A stretch of DNA of 64,000 nucleotides. Source: Lathyrus oleraceus. Taxonomy: Eukaryota > Streptophyta > Magnoliopsida > Fabales > Fabaceae. Positions within the stretch are counted from its first letter, which is position 1. Each line of letters opens with the position of its first letter. The notes beneath the pieces are model-generated. The model worked only from the letters and a program-made list of their open reading frames with translations. It was not told where the DNA came from and made no database searches. A program made the position numbers and the translations under genes. The stretch is taken from NCBI RefSeq assembly GCF_024323335.1, contig NC_066579.1:130371354-130435353 (forward strand), given 5' to 3'. Positions 49,046-58,884 of this stretch are shown piece after piece.

Positions 49046-50479
49046 AGGGAGATCAGACAGAAAAAGGAAGGGAAGCAAAATACTCTGAGGTTTCCTTGAA
49101 ACAAAACCTGAAGAGAAACCTGACAGAGAACTCAGAGCAACCCCCAGGCAGCTCTGAAAAATTCAATCTGACTCACACACTTTCATTGCCTTGCACACCC
49201 AGCCGTGCCATCTGATTTCAACCGATCTCTCCAATCAGGTTTGCCCTATTCCATTATTTTACGCCTTCAATTTGAATGTTCTAAATGTGTGATGTATTAT
49301 GTTTGAATTTGGAAGTGTGGATATCGTTAGGTTTCGCATATGCATGAATGGGTGAAACCTATGCCTTGAATGTTTAATCACATGATTTCTGAAATGTATG
49401 CCACAGGGTTTGAGGTTTCTGAAACCATACTGTTATCCATGAAAAAAATGCTTATCGTGTTTCACTAACCCTTTTGTTGAGTTTTTGTGAGGGCTCACAG
49501 ACTCTTGCAGAGATGGTTTGCGTGGTTTTCCCACTTTATTTGTGGGATACCCCCTGGAGGTTCATTCCAATTACCTGTACTGACTCACCTTTCTTTGATG
49601 GCATTAGCTTGGGAGATCCCTGGTTTTCTTACTCCTTTAATTGTTGTTACTTCGGATCTTTAACTGTGTGGTACTTTTACCTCTTTTCCGCATTTTATCG
49701 CTTTCTTAGCTGGAAGACCTCGATAGGAGGCATTTGTTTTCTTTTGTTTATTTACTTCTGAGCCCCTTGTTGGCGCATTTACTTTATACATGTTTGTTTT
49801 GAATGTGTTCGTATCCCTGCAGGTAGCGCGGTTCCTTCGTCAAGGACCGTCTTTTTGCCCTTGAGCATCCCAAACCCTAAAACCCAAAGCAACACATTAA
49901 CTCCTTCTACTACAGGCGAGTAAGTCTCCAAAGGTCGAGCATCCGATAGATTGCGTAGTAACGTCGTTCGTCCAAAACCCAATCCATAACCCCGTAGTTA
50001 GCCGAACTACGTTTTGCTCTAATTCTCAGGCCAGACGAGATACGTAGGCATAAGACGCGATGTCTTAGCGAGCACACATCCCCCTAACCCATAGGTCAGC
50101 CGAGGTACGAAGACTCTGATTCTCATATTCAGATGAGATACGTATGTAGTGGATGCGACATCCGCGCGAGTCATTTTCATTTAACCCTTTTTTTTGGTAA
50201 ACAGCACAAGATAAACTCACACCCTTTAGACAAGAACTACAAAAGTGGATCCCGTAGAGTACTACGAATGCGTAGGGGTGCTAATACCTTCCCTTCGTAT
50301 AACCGACTCCCGAACCCAAGATTTGGTTGCGAGACCCCGTCTTGTCCTTTCCTTTTTCAGGTTTACTTCGAGCGTTTCCTTTCCCTCCTTTGGGATGAAT
50401 AACACACGGTGGCGACTCTTCTGTCATTTTCTTTCGCCGATTGTTCTTTCGCGCACTGTATTTTTCAGGTTGCGACAGC

Positions 50480-50497
50480 TGGCGACTCTGCTGGGGA
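50480..50497 (+). promoter_or_regulatory. Primer-binding site of E2
   Basis: TGGCGACTCTGCTGGGGA, two bases after the 5' LTR; identical to the Ogre A PBS. Confidence 0.9.
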
Positions 50498-51502
50498 TTG
50501 AAAGAAGTTGACCTCTTGCTGGTCCATCTTCCCTAAGTGAGTCCCTCCTAGCTTGTGTGATTTCTTGTTTATTGGGTGTTCATGCTTTTGTACCTTTATT
50601 TGCTTACCTGCTTGCATGCATCTGTTGTATCTGTTGGATCTGTTTGTTTGTTTGTTGGGATGGGGTGTTCTATGAGAGATAAGCCCATTACCCAGGCTTG
50701 AGTGTACACACAGGTTTTAGAGTGGATAATCATGAGGCTTGCGTGGCGTGTTGCTACGTTAAGTCGTTCGTGAAGAACCACACCCAGACGAGGTTTCTTT
50801 TGGATATATTATGTCTTACGGGTGTTCCGTAACGGCAGGATGTTCCTCTAGAAATCATCGACTCTGGTGACCATTTCCCGAGAACTCAGTCGAGGCCTCT
50901 CCTCCGAGACGTGATTATGTTAGCTCTGGTGGGCGCATTCTCGCTGCTCAATCCGAGGATCCCGAGACTGGGAACTTGCTATTAGGATGTCCTGTTGAGG
51001 GGAGTCAATGGAGGTCTTTTGTCTCGTAATAATACCAAACCTTCAGTGGTAAACGTATTATTCGCGACTGAAGGGCTGAAGCTGACGAACTTCTGTTCTT
51101 AGAACCTACCAGTGAGGGGCGGGCTAAATTCAGGAAACCTTAACCTCCAACCAACCCGGTTTTCTGGAGCAGAGTTTTGGTCTTGTATTATATTCCTTAG
51201 TGAATTTCTCTCCAGATGTTCAAGCGGATCCATCAATTCTGATTGACATGCCTTTGCATTGCATAACATCATCTGCATATTTGCATCCACCGTCTCATGC
51301 TTATTCATTTGCAGGGTATTCCCTTTCAAAACGGGGGTGCCTTAAAACTGAACAAGCAGTGCATCGCATACCATGCATATTAACCCTTGTCTGTTTTGCA
51401 GGTGTCACCGCAGTGTCTAATGTTTGTTCCCTGTATCAGGCAGTTATTGGTCCCAAGCGAGTCCACAGGTACCCGACAAAGGAAAATCGTCCACAGCTAG
51501 CG
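50498..51502 (+). other. E2 leader between PBS and gag
   Basis: About 1 kb. An open frame in phase with gag runs through its last 300 bp (from 51200), but two places look like 3' splice sites (TTCATTTGCAG near 51315 and TCTGTTTTGCAG near 51402). Part of it may therefore be spliced leader rather than protein. No ORF1 is present. I see nothing else of note. Confidence 0.6.
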
Positions 51503-53377
51503 ATGGACCAAGTACAGAAAGAGTTGGCTGATATGCGTGAAAGGATGGATCAGTTCATGACATTGATGATTGGTATGGCAGAAGGCCAGGAAAAGCTGAG
51601 GGAATTGGTTGAGCAACCGAGACCCGGTCCGGAGGTGGAGATACCAAATGTTGAGGGAAACCCTAGTAACCCTGGGAACGTTGATAACCCTGTGAACACT
51701 GGTAACGCGGGTAACACAAATGCTGATGGAAACCCGGGTAATGTTGGCAACACAGGGAATGTTGGAAATGATATTGGCGGAAGGTACAATGTGAATCAAG
51801 GAATTCGGATTAACGGGCGCCCCGTTACTGAAGATTATCAGTATGATCAATTTTCTTTGCACGACGAGGCCCTCGAGACCACTCGCCGTATGGATGAGCT
51901 TGCTGAGAAGCTCAAATCTTTGGAGTCTCAAAATTCCTTAGGCTTTGATGTCACAAATCTTGGTCTGGTTCAGGGAGTAAGGATTCCTCACAAGTTCAAA
52001 CCCCCTACTTTTGAGAAATACAACGGGGCTTCTTGCCCACACACTCATCTCCAATCTTATCTGGGAAGGTTGAGAGCCCACACGGAAGATGAAAAGCTGT
52101 GGATGTACTATTTTGAAGACAGTCTAACTGGAGCTTCTCGTGAATGGTATTCTCATTTGTCTCGTACTACCATCAAGAGCTGGAAAGACTTGGCAGAGGC
52201 TTTTGTCAAGCAATATCAATACAACTTGGACATGGCTCCAAATTGGACCTTGTTGCAAGGTATGTCTCAGACTGCCAAGGAAACCTTTAGAGAGTATGCT
52301 CAGCATTGGAAACAGATTGCTGCGTCCGTCCAACCCCCTATGTCTGAAAGGGAGATGGCGGATATGTTCATGAACACTCTTCAAGGCAATTATATTGAGA
52401 GATTGGCTGCTTGCCCGTCAATCAGCTTTGCAGAGATAGTAATTGCTGGAGAAAGAATCGAGAGTCTGTTGAAGATGGGCCGAATTCAAGACAATAGTGC
52501 TTCCAACTCATCAGGTCCCAAGAGACCGTTTGCTGGTAACGGTCAACGAAGAAAAGAAGGTGAGGCAAGCGTTGTGTATGCCGGCAGAGGCAGGGGTAGA
52601 GGACGCCCTAATTATTATCAAGATCAAGTGGCCGCAGTCACTATTCCAACACTTGTTCCTCAACCGAAATATCATCCAAAACAACAACCCAGGTACAACA
52701 ATCAACAACAAGGAGGTAATCCGGGTCAGCAGAGACACTATCAACAACGTCCAAGGCAGACGGACCGGGTCATCGAGCCAATCCCAATGCCTTATTCAGT
52801 ATTACTTCCCAAGCTGATTGACATGAATCTGGTTACGTTAAGGACTCTGGCCCCACCAATCGATCCCAATAATTTGCCTAGAGGTTATGATGTCAACACC
52901 AGATGTGCTTTTCACTCCAACGCACCTAGCCATACTACAGATAATTGCAAGGCTCTCCAGTTAAAGGTACAAGATTTGAGAGATGCCCAGGCTATCAATT
53001 TTACTCCGGTGCCTAATGTTATCCAGAACCCGATGCCGGCTCACGCCGGGCAGAGGATTAATTCTGTTGATAGTGGGGAAACTTTGAAATTGGTTTCTGA
53101 TGTGACTAAGGTGAAGACTCCGCTATCGGCGGTTAAAGACCGACTTCTGAAAGGACAGATTTTCCCGGGTTGTGGGGAAGAATGCAGAAATTGTCAAGCT
53201 GCCGAAAACGGATGTGACAGTTTGAGAAGGGGTATTCAGCAACTGATAGATGAAGGTTGTCTTCAGTTCGATCAGGCCCGTCCAGTGAAGAATGATGTAT
53301 CGATGGTGACGTTTTATTTCACTCCTGAAGAAATATATGTTCCGAGAGACTCGCTCCAACAACAATATATTTCCTAG
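51503..53377 (+). CDS. gag: E2 gag
   Basis: Gag structural protein, about 624 residues from ATG 51503 (MDQVQKELADMRERMDQFM), chosen because the upstream in-phase part looks like leader. Parts in order: N-terminal coiled coil (LADMRERMD..., EGQEKLRELVEQ), a low-complexity Asn/Gly stretch (repeats like GNPGNVGNTGNVGND, about 51650-51780), the Gag core (FEKYNGASCPHTHLQSY, WMYYFEDSLTGASREWY, AFVKQYQYNLDMAPN), a basic Gly-Arg linker (RGRGRGRPNYY), a Gln-rich part, and the zinc-knuckle-like CAFHSNAPSHTTDNC (52900-52944). No stop occurs before 53375-53377. A shift near 53370 separates it from the protease frame; whether that shift is a mutation or programmed cannot be told here. Confidence 0.9.
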   Translation: MDQVQKELADMRERMDQFMTLMIGMAEGQEKLRELVEQPRPGPEVEIPNVEGNPSNPGNVDNPVNTGNAGNTNADGNPGNVGNTGNVGNDIGGRYNVNQGIRINGRPVTEDYQYDQFSLHDEALETTRRMDELAEKLKSLESQNSLGFDVTNLGLVQGVRIPHKFKPPTFEKYNGASCPHTHLQSYLGRLRAHTEDEKLWMYYFEDSLTGASREWYSHLSRTTIKSWKDLAEAFVKQYQYNLDMAPNWTLLQGMSQTAKETFREYAQHWKQIAASVQPPMSEREMADMFMNTLQGNYIERLAACPSISFAEIVIAGERIESLLKMGRIQDNSASNSSGPKRPFAGNGQRRKEGEASVVYAGRGRGRGRPNYYQDQVAAVTIPTLVPQPKYHPKQQPRYNNQQQGGNPGQQRHYQQRPRQTDRVIEPIPMPYSVLLPKLIDMNLVTLRTLAPPIDPNNLPRGYDVNTRCAFHSNAPSHTTDNCKALQLKVQDLRDAQAINFTPVPNVIQNPMPAHAGQRINSVDSGETLKLVSDVTKVKTPLSAVKDRLLKGQIFPGCGEECRNCQAAENGCDSLRRGIQQLIDEGCLQFDQARPVKNDVSMVTFYFTPEEIYVPRDSLQQQYIS

Positions 53378-53397
53378 AAAGTACAGAACCAGCAGCG

Positions 53398-54873
53398 TTG
53401 AACATCGAAAGTTCAGCACCAGTTGCAATTTACTTTGACAGCCCTCAACCGACTGTGGTTGGTCCGATCACCATCACAATACCAGGACCCGTTCCGTATG
53501 AGAAAGACAGTGCTATCCCGTGGCACTATGGGGCTGATATCTACTGCCAGGGGCAGAAAGTTAACGAAGAAGACATTGACATTGATAGCTCCGCTGTAGA
53601 CAATGTTGGAGGGGTTGGTAGCTTCACTCGCAGTGGTCGCCTATTTGCACCATCAACATTACGCGCGAATACTGAAGCCGAGGCAGCTGCCAAGGCTAAA
53701 GGGAAACAGATGGTTGCCGAAGAGGTTACTACTGAGGAAGATCCTCCTAAGACCGCATTCGAGAAGGAAGTGGATGAGTTTATGAGGATTATCAAGAAAA
53801 GTGACTACAAGGTAGTCGACCAGCTAAATCAGACACCCTCAAAGATCTCCATTCTCTCACTATTGCTGTGCTCTGAGGCGCACAGAGTAGCCTTGTTGAA
53901 AGTACTGAATATGGCCTATGTTCCTCCAAAGATAACTGTTAACCAGCTGGACTCGGTAGTTTCCAATGTAAACGCTAGCCGGGGGCTAGGTTTCACCGAT
54001 AATGACCTGACATCTGAGGGCAGGAATCACAACAAAGCCTTGCATATCACAATGGAGTGCAAAGGGGTGATGCTTTCCCATGTTTTGGTTGATACAGGCT
54101 CTTCTCTGAATGTTCTTCCAAAGAAAGCCTTAATGAAGTTGGATTGCGATGACACCATCCTGAGGCCAAGTAACTTAGTTGTGAGGGCTTTTGATGGCTC
54201 TAAGAGAGCAGTCTTTGGCGAAGTTGAGTTTCCAGTTAAGATTGGACCGCAGGTGTTCAAGAGCACCTTTTATGTGATGGATATCCAGCCTGCCTACAGC
54301 TGTCTGCTAGTTCGGCCTTGGATTCATGTTGCCGGTGCTGTTACTTCTACCCTCCACCAGAAGCTCAAATATGAACTAGAAGGTCAGGTCGTCACTGTCT
54401 GTGGTGAAGAGGACATTTTTGTTAGCCACCTGTCTACATTTAAGTATATAGAGATGGACGGCGAGATGCACGAGATGTTGTGTCAAGGCTTCAAAGCCAT
54501 AAACATCAATGAGGTCGCGCCCGAAGCTGTCTTTTCACCTGAGTTTGAGAAGGTTGGGACTGCTATCTCTTCATACAAGCAAGCTGTCGAAGTGGTTAAA
54601 GCTGGTAATGCCCAAGGCTGGGGCAAATTTGTGGAGTCAGTCATCAAAGAAGACAAGTTTGGATTGGGGTATGCTCCGGGATCTCAGAAGAATGAAACCG
54701 GTACTCTCTCCAGCGGGGGTTTGGTTTCTCCCCACATCGTCAATGCTGCAGATGAAGACAAGGCTGACAGCAACTGTGACTTAGATAGCTGGATTCGCCC
54801 GTGTGTCCCAGGAGAAAAGCTCGACAATTGGTCGTCCGAAAAAGTCATCCGGTTTACTCTACTGAAGGAGTAA
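53398..54873 (+). CDS. pro: E2 protease region
   Basis: A 491-residue frame continuing the gag-pro polyprotein. The linker (KKSDYKVVDQLNQTPSKISI) matches Ogre B (KKSEFNVVEQLLQTPSKISV). The retropepsin core VLVDTGSSLNVLP (about 54084-54122) keeps the Asp-Thr-Gly active site. The downstream block reads CLLVRPWIHVAGAV, with Val where relatives have Gly. The frame ends TLLKE-TAA at the position where Ogre B has its intron donor. There are no internal stops, so this is the best-preserved protein frame of the window together with E2 gag. The true N-terminus is probably upstream, by fusion with gag. Confidence 0.9.
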   Translation: MNIESSAPVAIYFDSPQPTVVGPITITIPGPVPYEKDSAIPWHYGADIYCQGQKVNEEDIDIDSSAVDNVGGVGSFTRSGRLFAPSTLRANTEAEAAAKAKGKQMVAEEVTTEEDPPKTAFEKEVDEFMRIIKKSDYKVVDQLNQTPSKISILSLLLCSEAHRVALLKVLNMAYVPPKITVNQLDSVVSNVNASRGLGFTDNDLTSEGRNHNKALHITMECKGVMLSHVLVDTGSSLNVLPKKALMKLDCDDTILRPSNLVVRAFDGSKRAVFGEVEFPVKIGPQVFKSTFYVMDIQPAYSCLLVRPWIHVAGAVTSTLHQKLKYELEGQVVTVCGEEDIFVSHLSTFKYIEMDGEMHEMLCQGFKAININEVAPEAVFSPEFEKVGTAISSYKQAVEVVKAGNAQGWGKFVESVIKEDKFGLGYAPGSQKNETGTLSSGGLVSPHIVNAADEDKADSNCDLDSWIRPCVPGEKLDNWSSEKVIRFTLLKE

Positions 54874-55120
54874 TTTTTATTGTTTTCCTTTTATCACATG
54901 CATAATAAATTCTTACACTTTGCCCAAGGTGTAACGGCTCATTTGTAGGGCCATCCATTTAGTTACATTTCGCAATTATTTTTATCATCAATAAAGGACA
55001 GCTTTTGCAAACAATTTTGTGTTCTCTTTTTTTCAGTTTTTTTTTACTTTTACAAAAAAAAATGGCAATGTTTCTTTTTTCGTTTTTTCTTTCTTTCCAA
55101 AAAAAAAATCTCTCATTCTA
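54874..55120 (+). other. Probable Ogre-type intron of E2
   Basis: T-rich spacer between the protease stop and the RT remnant; it starts with a donor-like GA|GTAATTTTTATT as in Ogre B. The acceptor is probably one of the AG dinucleotides in TCTAAGGTAAAG near 55120, but none I tried keeps the phase, so the 3' border is not settled. Confidence 0.55.
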
Positions 55121-55395
55121 AGGTAAAGCATGATCCTCCATCATGCAGAGCGGACCACCCGGATCTCACCACTAACGACACTGCTATGGCCAAGTATGAC
55201 TTCGACAATCCTATCAATTAAGCCGAAGAAGGGGTTGAGGAAGATTGTGAATTGCCTGAAGGGTTAGCCAGATTGTTGAAACAGGAGGACCGAGCTATTA
55301 CACCTTATCAGGAGGTGATTGAGACCGTCAACATCGGTACCGCAGACGACAAGAAAGAGATCAAGATCGGGGAAAGTCTACAGGCCGAGAGGAAA
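55121..55395 (+). pseudogene. pol: E2 reverse transcriptase remnant (N-terminal linker only)
   Basis: Reads HDPPSCRADHPDL, YDFDNPIN then TAA, AEEGVEEDCELPEGLARLL, KKEIKIGESLQ. This corresponds to the acidic linker before the RT domain in Ogre B (DELSRLLEHEEKAIQTF, DDVKEVKIGSQL). After about 55393 it jumps straight to the RNase H block. The whole RT catalytic domain (all of the DYRDLN, A-motif and YVDD region, close to 1 kb) is gone. Confidence 0.85.
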
Positions 55396-56192
55396 GACCG
55401 TTGATCATGTACTTGACTGTGTTAGAAAGGTCAATGGGTTGTGTCCTCGGTCAGCATGACGAGTCAGGTCGAAAAGAGCATGCAATATACTACCTTAGCA
55501 AAAGTTTACCGACTGTGAACAAAGATACTCATTGCTCGAGAAAACTTGCCGCGCTTTGGCATGGGCTGCTCGCCAACTAAGACAGTATATGTTGACTCAC
55601 ACGACTCTATTGATATCAAAAATGGATCCAGTCAAGTATATTTTTGAAAAGCCAGCACTTACCGGAAAGGTTACTAGGTGACAAATGATACTGACAGAGT
55701 ATGACATCCAATACACTTCACAAAAAGCCATCAAGGGAAGTGTCTTGTCAGACTATCTTGCAGAGCAACCGATTGATGATTACCAACCTATGAGGTTTGA
55801 CTTTCCTGATGAGGACATCATGTTTCTCAAATCGAAATATTGAGAGGAACCACTCTCGAAGGAGAGGCCTGACCCTGAATCCAAATGGGTTATGATGTTT
55901 GATGGGGCGGTCCACGTCAATGGTCGCGGAGTTGATGTAGTGTTGATCACACCGGAAGGGGGTTCATATGCCATTTGGTGCCAGAATAACTTTTCCCTGC
56001 ACCAACAATGAAGCCGAATACGAAGCTTGTATCCTAAGACTTGAGGAAGCCGTCAATATACAGATTAAAACCTTGGATGTATACGGGGATTCAGCTTTGG
56101 TCATCAATCAAACCAACGGGAAATGGTATACACCTCAGCCTCATCTGGCTCCTTACAGAGACTACACGAGAAGATTGTTGACTTTCTTTTGA
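55396..56192 (+). pseudogene. pol: E2 RNase H and second RNase H, decayed
   Basis: Starts RPLIMYLTVLERSMGCVLGQ (first RNase H, same block as Ogre B VIMYLTMPGESMGCVLGQ), then HAIYYLSKS, a frame change, and MDPVKYIFEKPALTGK. The second RNase H begins near 55880 (WVMMFDGAVHVNGRG) and, after further shifts, runs NNEAEYEACILRLEEAVN and DVYGDSALVINQTNGKW (55995-56136). It ends in RDYTRRLLTFF-TGA. Several frameshifts and stops; not functional. Confidence 0.85.
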
Positions 56193-56269
56193 AGAAAACC
56201 AATTTGCTGATGTTTTGTTTACCTTGTCTTCGATGATTAAGGTGCTATGCTGGAACTACGTACCCAGAA

Positions 56270-56533
56270 TTGACGTATCTCGGTCAGAGACGAATGAAGA
56301 AAGCATTTGGTCAGAAAGTGCGCCCTCGGGGGTATCAAGTCGGTGAATTGGTACTCAAAAGATTTCTTCCTCCCAACACAGATCATAGGGGAAAATGGAC
56401 ACCGAACTATGAGGGTCCGTACGTGGTTAAAAGGATTTTCTATGGTGGAGCTTTGATGCTAACAACCATGGATGGCGAAGGATTCCCGTCCCCTATTAAC
56501 TCAGACGCAGTTAAAAAAAAATACTTCCCATAA
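56270..56533 (+). pseudogene. int: E2 integrase C-terminal remnant
   Basis: QRRMKKAFGQKVRPRGYQVG, then GKWTPNYEGPYVVKR and a terminal DAVKKKYFP, matching the last 80 residues of Ogre B integrase. The zinc domain and catalytic core are absent: sequence before 56270 jumps from the end of the second RNase H (about 56230) to this tail. A second large deletion (about 1 kb) has therefore removed integrase. Confidence 0.9.
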
Positions 56534-57894
56534 AATAGACCCGCTGGACGATAAAAAGAATAGTCCAGGCAAAAAAAGGGCATCCCGACGAACCAAAAAA
56601 AAAAGAGAATAAAGAGGTTCGGGCAAAAATTAGGGATATAAAAAAAGAGTACACCCGGTGAGTCGAAAACCCAAAAGGGCGGCTCAGGCAAAAATGGGTA
56701 TCCCGGTGGATTGAAAACCCGAAAAAGGGGGCGATCCAGGCAAAAGTTAGGGAATAAGCGAATGACTGTGATCTGAGTTCATCCGTGTTATATCACCGTT
56801 TCATTCAATCCGGCAATCTTCGAAGGTTAATAATCGACTAATCATCCACTTCAGAAAGCAAGATGAGCAGAGCGTCTTGAGGACATACGAGCCATAGTAG
56901 AGTCGAAACTCGGTGGAACCCCGTATCCCCATTGCCATTAGGATAGTTCTCTTTTTATAGCGATCACCTCTTTTCAGGGATCAACTTCCTGATACCCTCG
57001 CCTATTCCTGGCACAAATTTTCTCCCCAGTAAGAGTAGAATAATTCAGTTAAAGAGCCTCTTTATTTTTCATTTATCAGTTTGTTTGCAAAAATGTCCAA
57101 ATTTTTTATAAAACATATTGCATATGAACATAATGGTGGCTTTTACAGATGATTTGCACAGGAAAACATTTAAAATTGCTTTGAATGTGCTTAATCCCGG
57201 ACGGTGAATTCAAACCGAGTAATTCCCCCGAGGCATACGTGTATTTTTGGTTGCAGGTCACAGGAACCGGATGCCAAGTCATGAATCCTCATCCCCAAGC
57301 GGTTGACAAAGTCTCTCCTCAGCAGAGCATGTTCCCCAGCAGAGTTGACAGTATCCAGACTATATATCCCTAGCGGAGTTGACAGTGTCAGACTGTATCT
57401 TCCTAGCAACAGCGGAGTGGTTGCATAACCAACAGATGAGAGGGTGGTGTTCCCAGTGTTCATCTCATTCCCCAGCAGATTATTTTTAACAGATTTGTTA
57501 ATCCCCAGCTTGAGGGCGATTAGCAAGTTCATATCCCCAGCAAAGGTCGTTTCCTACGACATTTCCCCAGGAAGTGTTTTCCCCACAGACTCTCCTCACA
57601 GAGCCTCGCCGAACAAAGTTTCCATAGTTGATACTCCCCCCGCAAGGTCAACTTTTCAAGCAGCCAATTTATTTTTGGTGGCTCATTGGTCCCGGCAGAC
57701 GGATCATTCCCCACAGAGCATTCAAGGATTGATACAGCGATCTGTTCCCTACCGGAATTTGCTTCCCCAAGCAGATTTCTTTTTACTCCATGCATAACAT
57801 TTGCATTTGCATGCATATCATATCAAGCATACACATAAGCTGATAAACAGGTTCTTCCAAGCAGACTGAAGAATTACTTTACAACCAAGGTCAT

Positions 57895-58160
57895 GAGATC
57901 CAGCCAGAGGATCAAGCGTGAGTGATCCAGCCTGAGGGTCGTTTTGAAGATTCAGCCTGAGAATCGTGTTCCAGTGATCCAGCCTGAGGGTCATTTCGAA
58001 GATTCAGCCTGAGAATCGTGTTCCAGTGATCCAACTTGAGGGTCATTTTTGAAGATTCAGCCTGAGAATCGTTTTCCCAAGAGCCAGCCTGAGGGTCATT
58101 TCAAAGATTCAGCCTGAGAATCGTGTTCCAGTAAGCCAGCCTAAGGCTCAATTTGAAGAT
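57895..58160 (+). repeat. About 50-bp tandem repeat in E2 3' region
   Basis: Unit of the type GATTCAGCCTGAGAATCGTG + TTCCAGTGATCCAGCCTGAG + GGTCATTT; about five copies. Each unit is itself two related halves (AGCCTGAGAATC / AGCCTGAGGGTC). Confidence 0.88.
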
Positions 58161-58382
58161 TCCCCAGTGAAGTCGCCTACAAGATTTATTTCCCCAGCAA
58201 GCCCAAGTCTAATTGAGGAGTCGTTACAACATGTTCTAGCCCGAAGAATATGTACGAAGCCCAAAAGTGGAATATTCTCGAAGCTGCATATCTAATATGA
58301 AGGTTGGGTGTAGATTTCAAAAGAGGGTCAACCAGCGCATGCCTCAGATGCGGGATCCTAATGATGGGAATTTATCATCAAA

Positions 58383-58720
58383 ACAATCCAGATCTAGCCA
58401 GAAGATCGAAGTAGATTCAGCCAGAGAATCGAAACAAAGAAGATCTAGCCAGAAGATCGAAAATCGCAACAATTCAGATCTAGCCAGAAGATCGAAGTAG
58501 ATTCAGCCAGAGAATCAAAGGAAATAGATTCAACCAGAGAATCGAAACGAAGAAGATCTAGCCAGAAGATCGAAGAAGATCTAGCCAGAAGATCAAAATC
58601 GTATCCAGCCCGAGGATCAAAATTAATATCCAACCAGAGGACTAAATTGAGTATAGGTTCAGCCAGAGGATCGAAACTCCAGATTAAGCCAGAAGACTGA
58701 TTCAGATCCAGCCAGAGGAT
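58383..58720 (+). repeat. About 20-bp tandem repeat in E2 3' region
   Basis: Around 14 copies of variants of AGATCTAGCCAGAAGATCGA and GATTCAGCCAGAGAATCGAA. The core AGCC(A/T)GA(G/A)(A/G)ATC is shared with the array at 57895-58160. Confidence 0.88.
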
Positions 58721-58871
58721 CGGAAGAAAAATAAACAGCGCGGTGTATTTCCGCGTTTTTGTGGTGTTCTCGGAGCGCAAATTTTCGGTCTGTCTTTGGT
58801 ATTCAATCACAGCTCACCCCATTTGTCTGATAAGCTGTTCGCTTTCATCCTACTCGGGTTAGCTGATGATT

Positions 58872-58884
58872 GAATAGGGGCAGC
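58872..58884 (+). promoter_or_regulatory. Polypurine tract of E2
   Basis: GAATAGGGGCAGC directly before the 3' LTR; one base different from the Ogre B tract. Confidence 0.78.

Larger units (their letters stand above)
48764..50477 (+). repeat. E2 5' LTR
   Basis: TGTAACACCCC to GGTTGCGACA, 1714 bp. Contains a long A/AAT-rich microsatellite (48853-48980), the TATA box TATAAAAG at 49038-49045 and the conserved TACGTAGGCAT block at 50041-50051. The next two bases (GC) separate it from the PBS. Frames at 48805-49104 (minus) are translated low-complexity repeat, and 49474-49761 and 50133-50511 recur in the 3' LTR; none is supported as a gene. Confidence 0.95.
56534..58870 (+). other. E2 3' untranslated region
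   Basis: About 2.3 kb with no coding sequence. 56550-56760 repeats AAAAAGGGCAT/CCCGGTGGATTGAAAACCC phrases. 57180-57790 is full of TCCCCAGCAGA and CCCCAGCAGAGTTGACAGT phrases. Two tandem arrays follow (see separate entries). Frames 57185-57816 are translated repeat. Confidence 0.8.

Noticed and set aside
48805..49104. Phe/Leu-rich, membrane-like minus-strand frames (also at 58926-59177)
   Set aside because: They are translations of the A/AAT microsatellite in the E2 LTRs.
54874..55120. Exact intron acceptor for E2
   Set aside because: The candidate AG sites near 55115-55125 do not keep the phase with the donor used in Ogre B, so no precise border is claimed.
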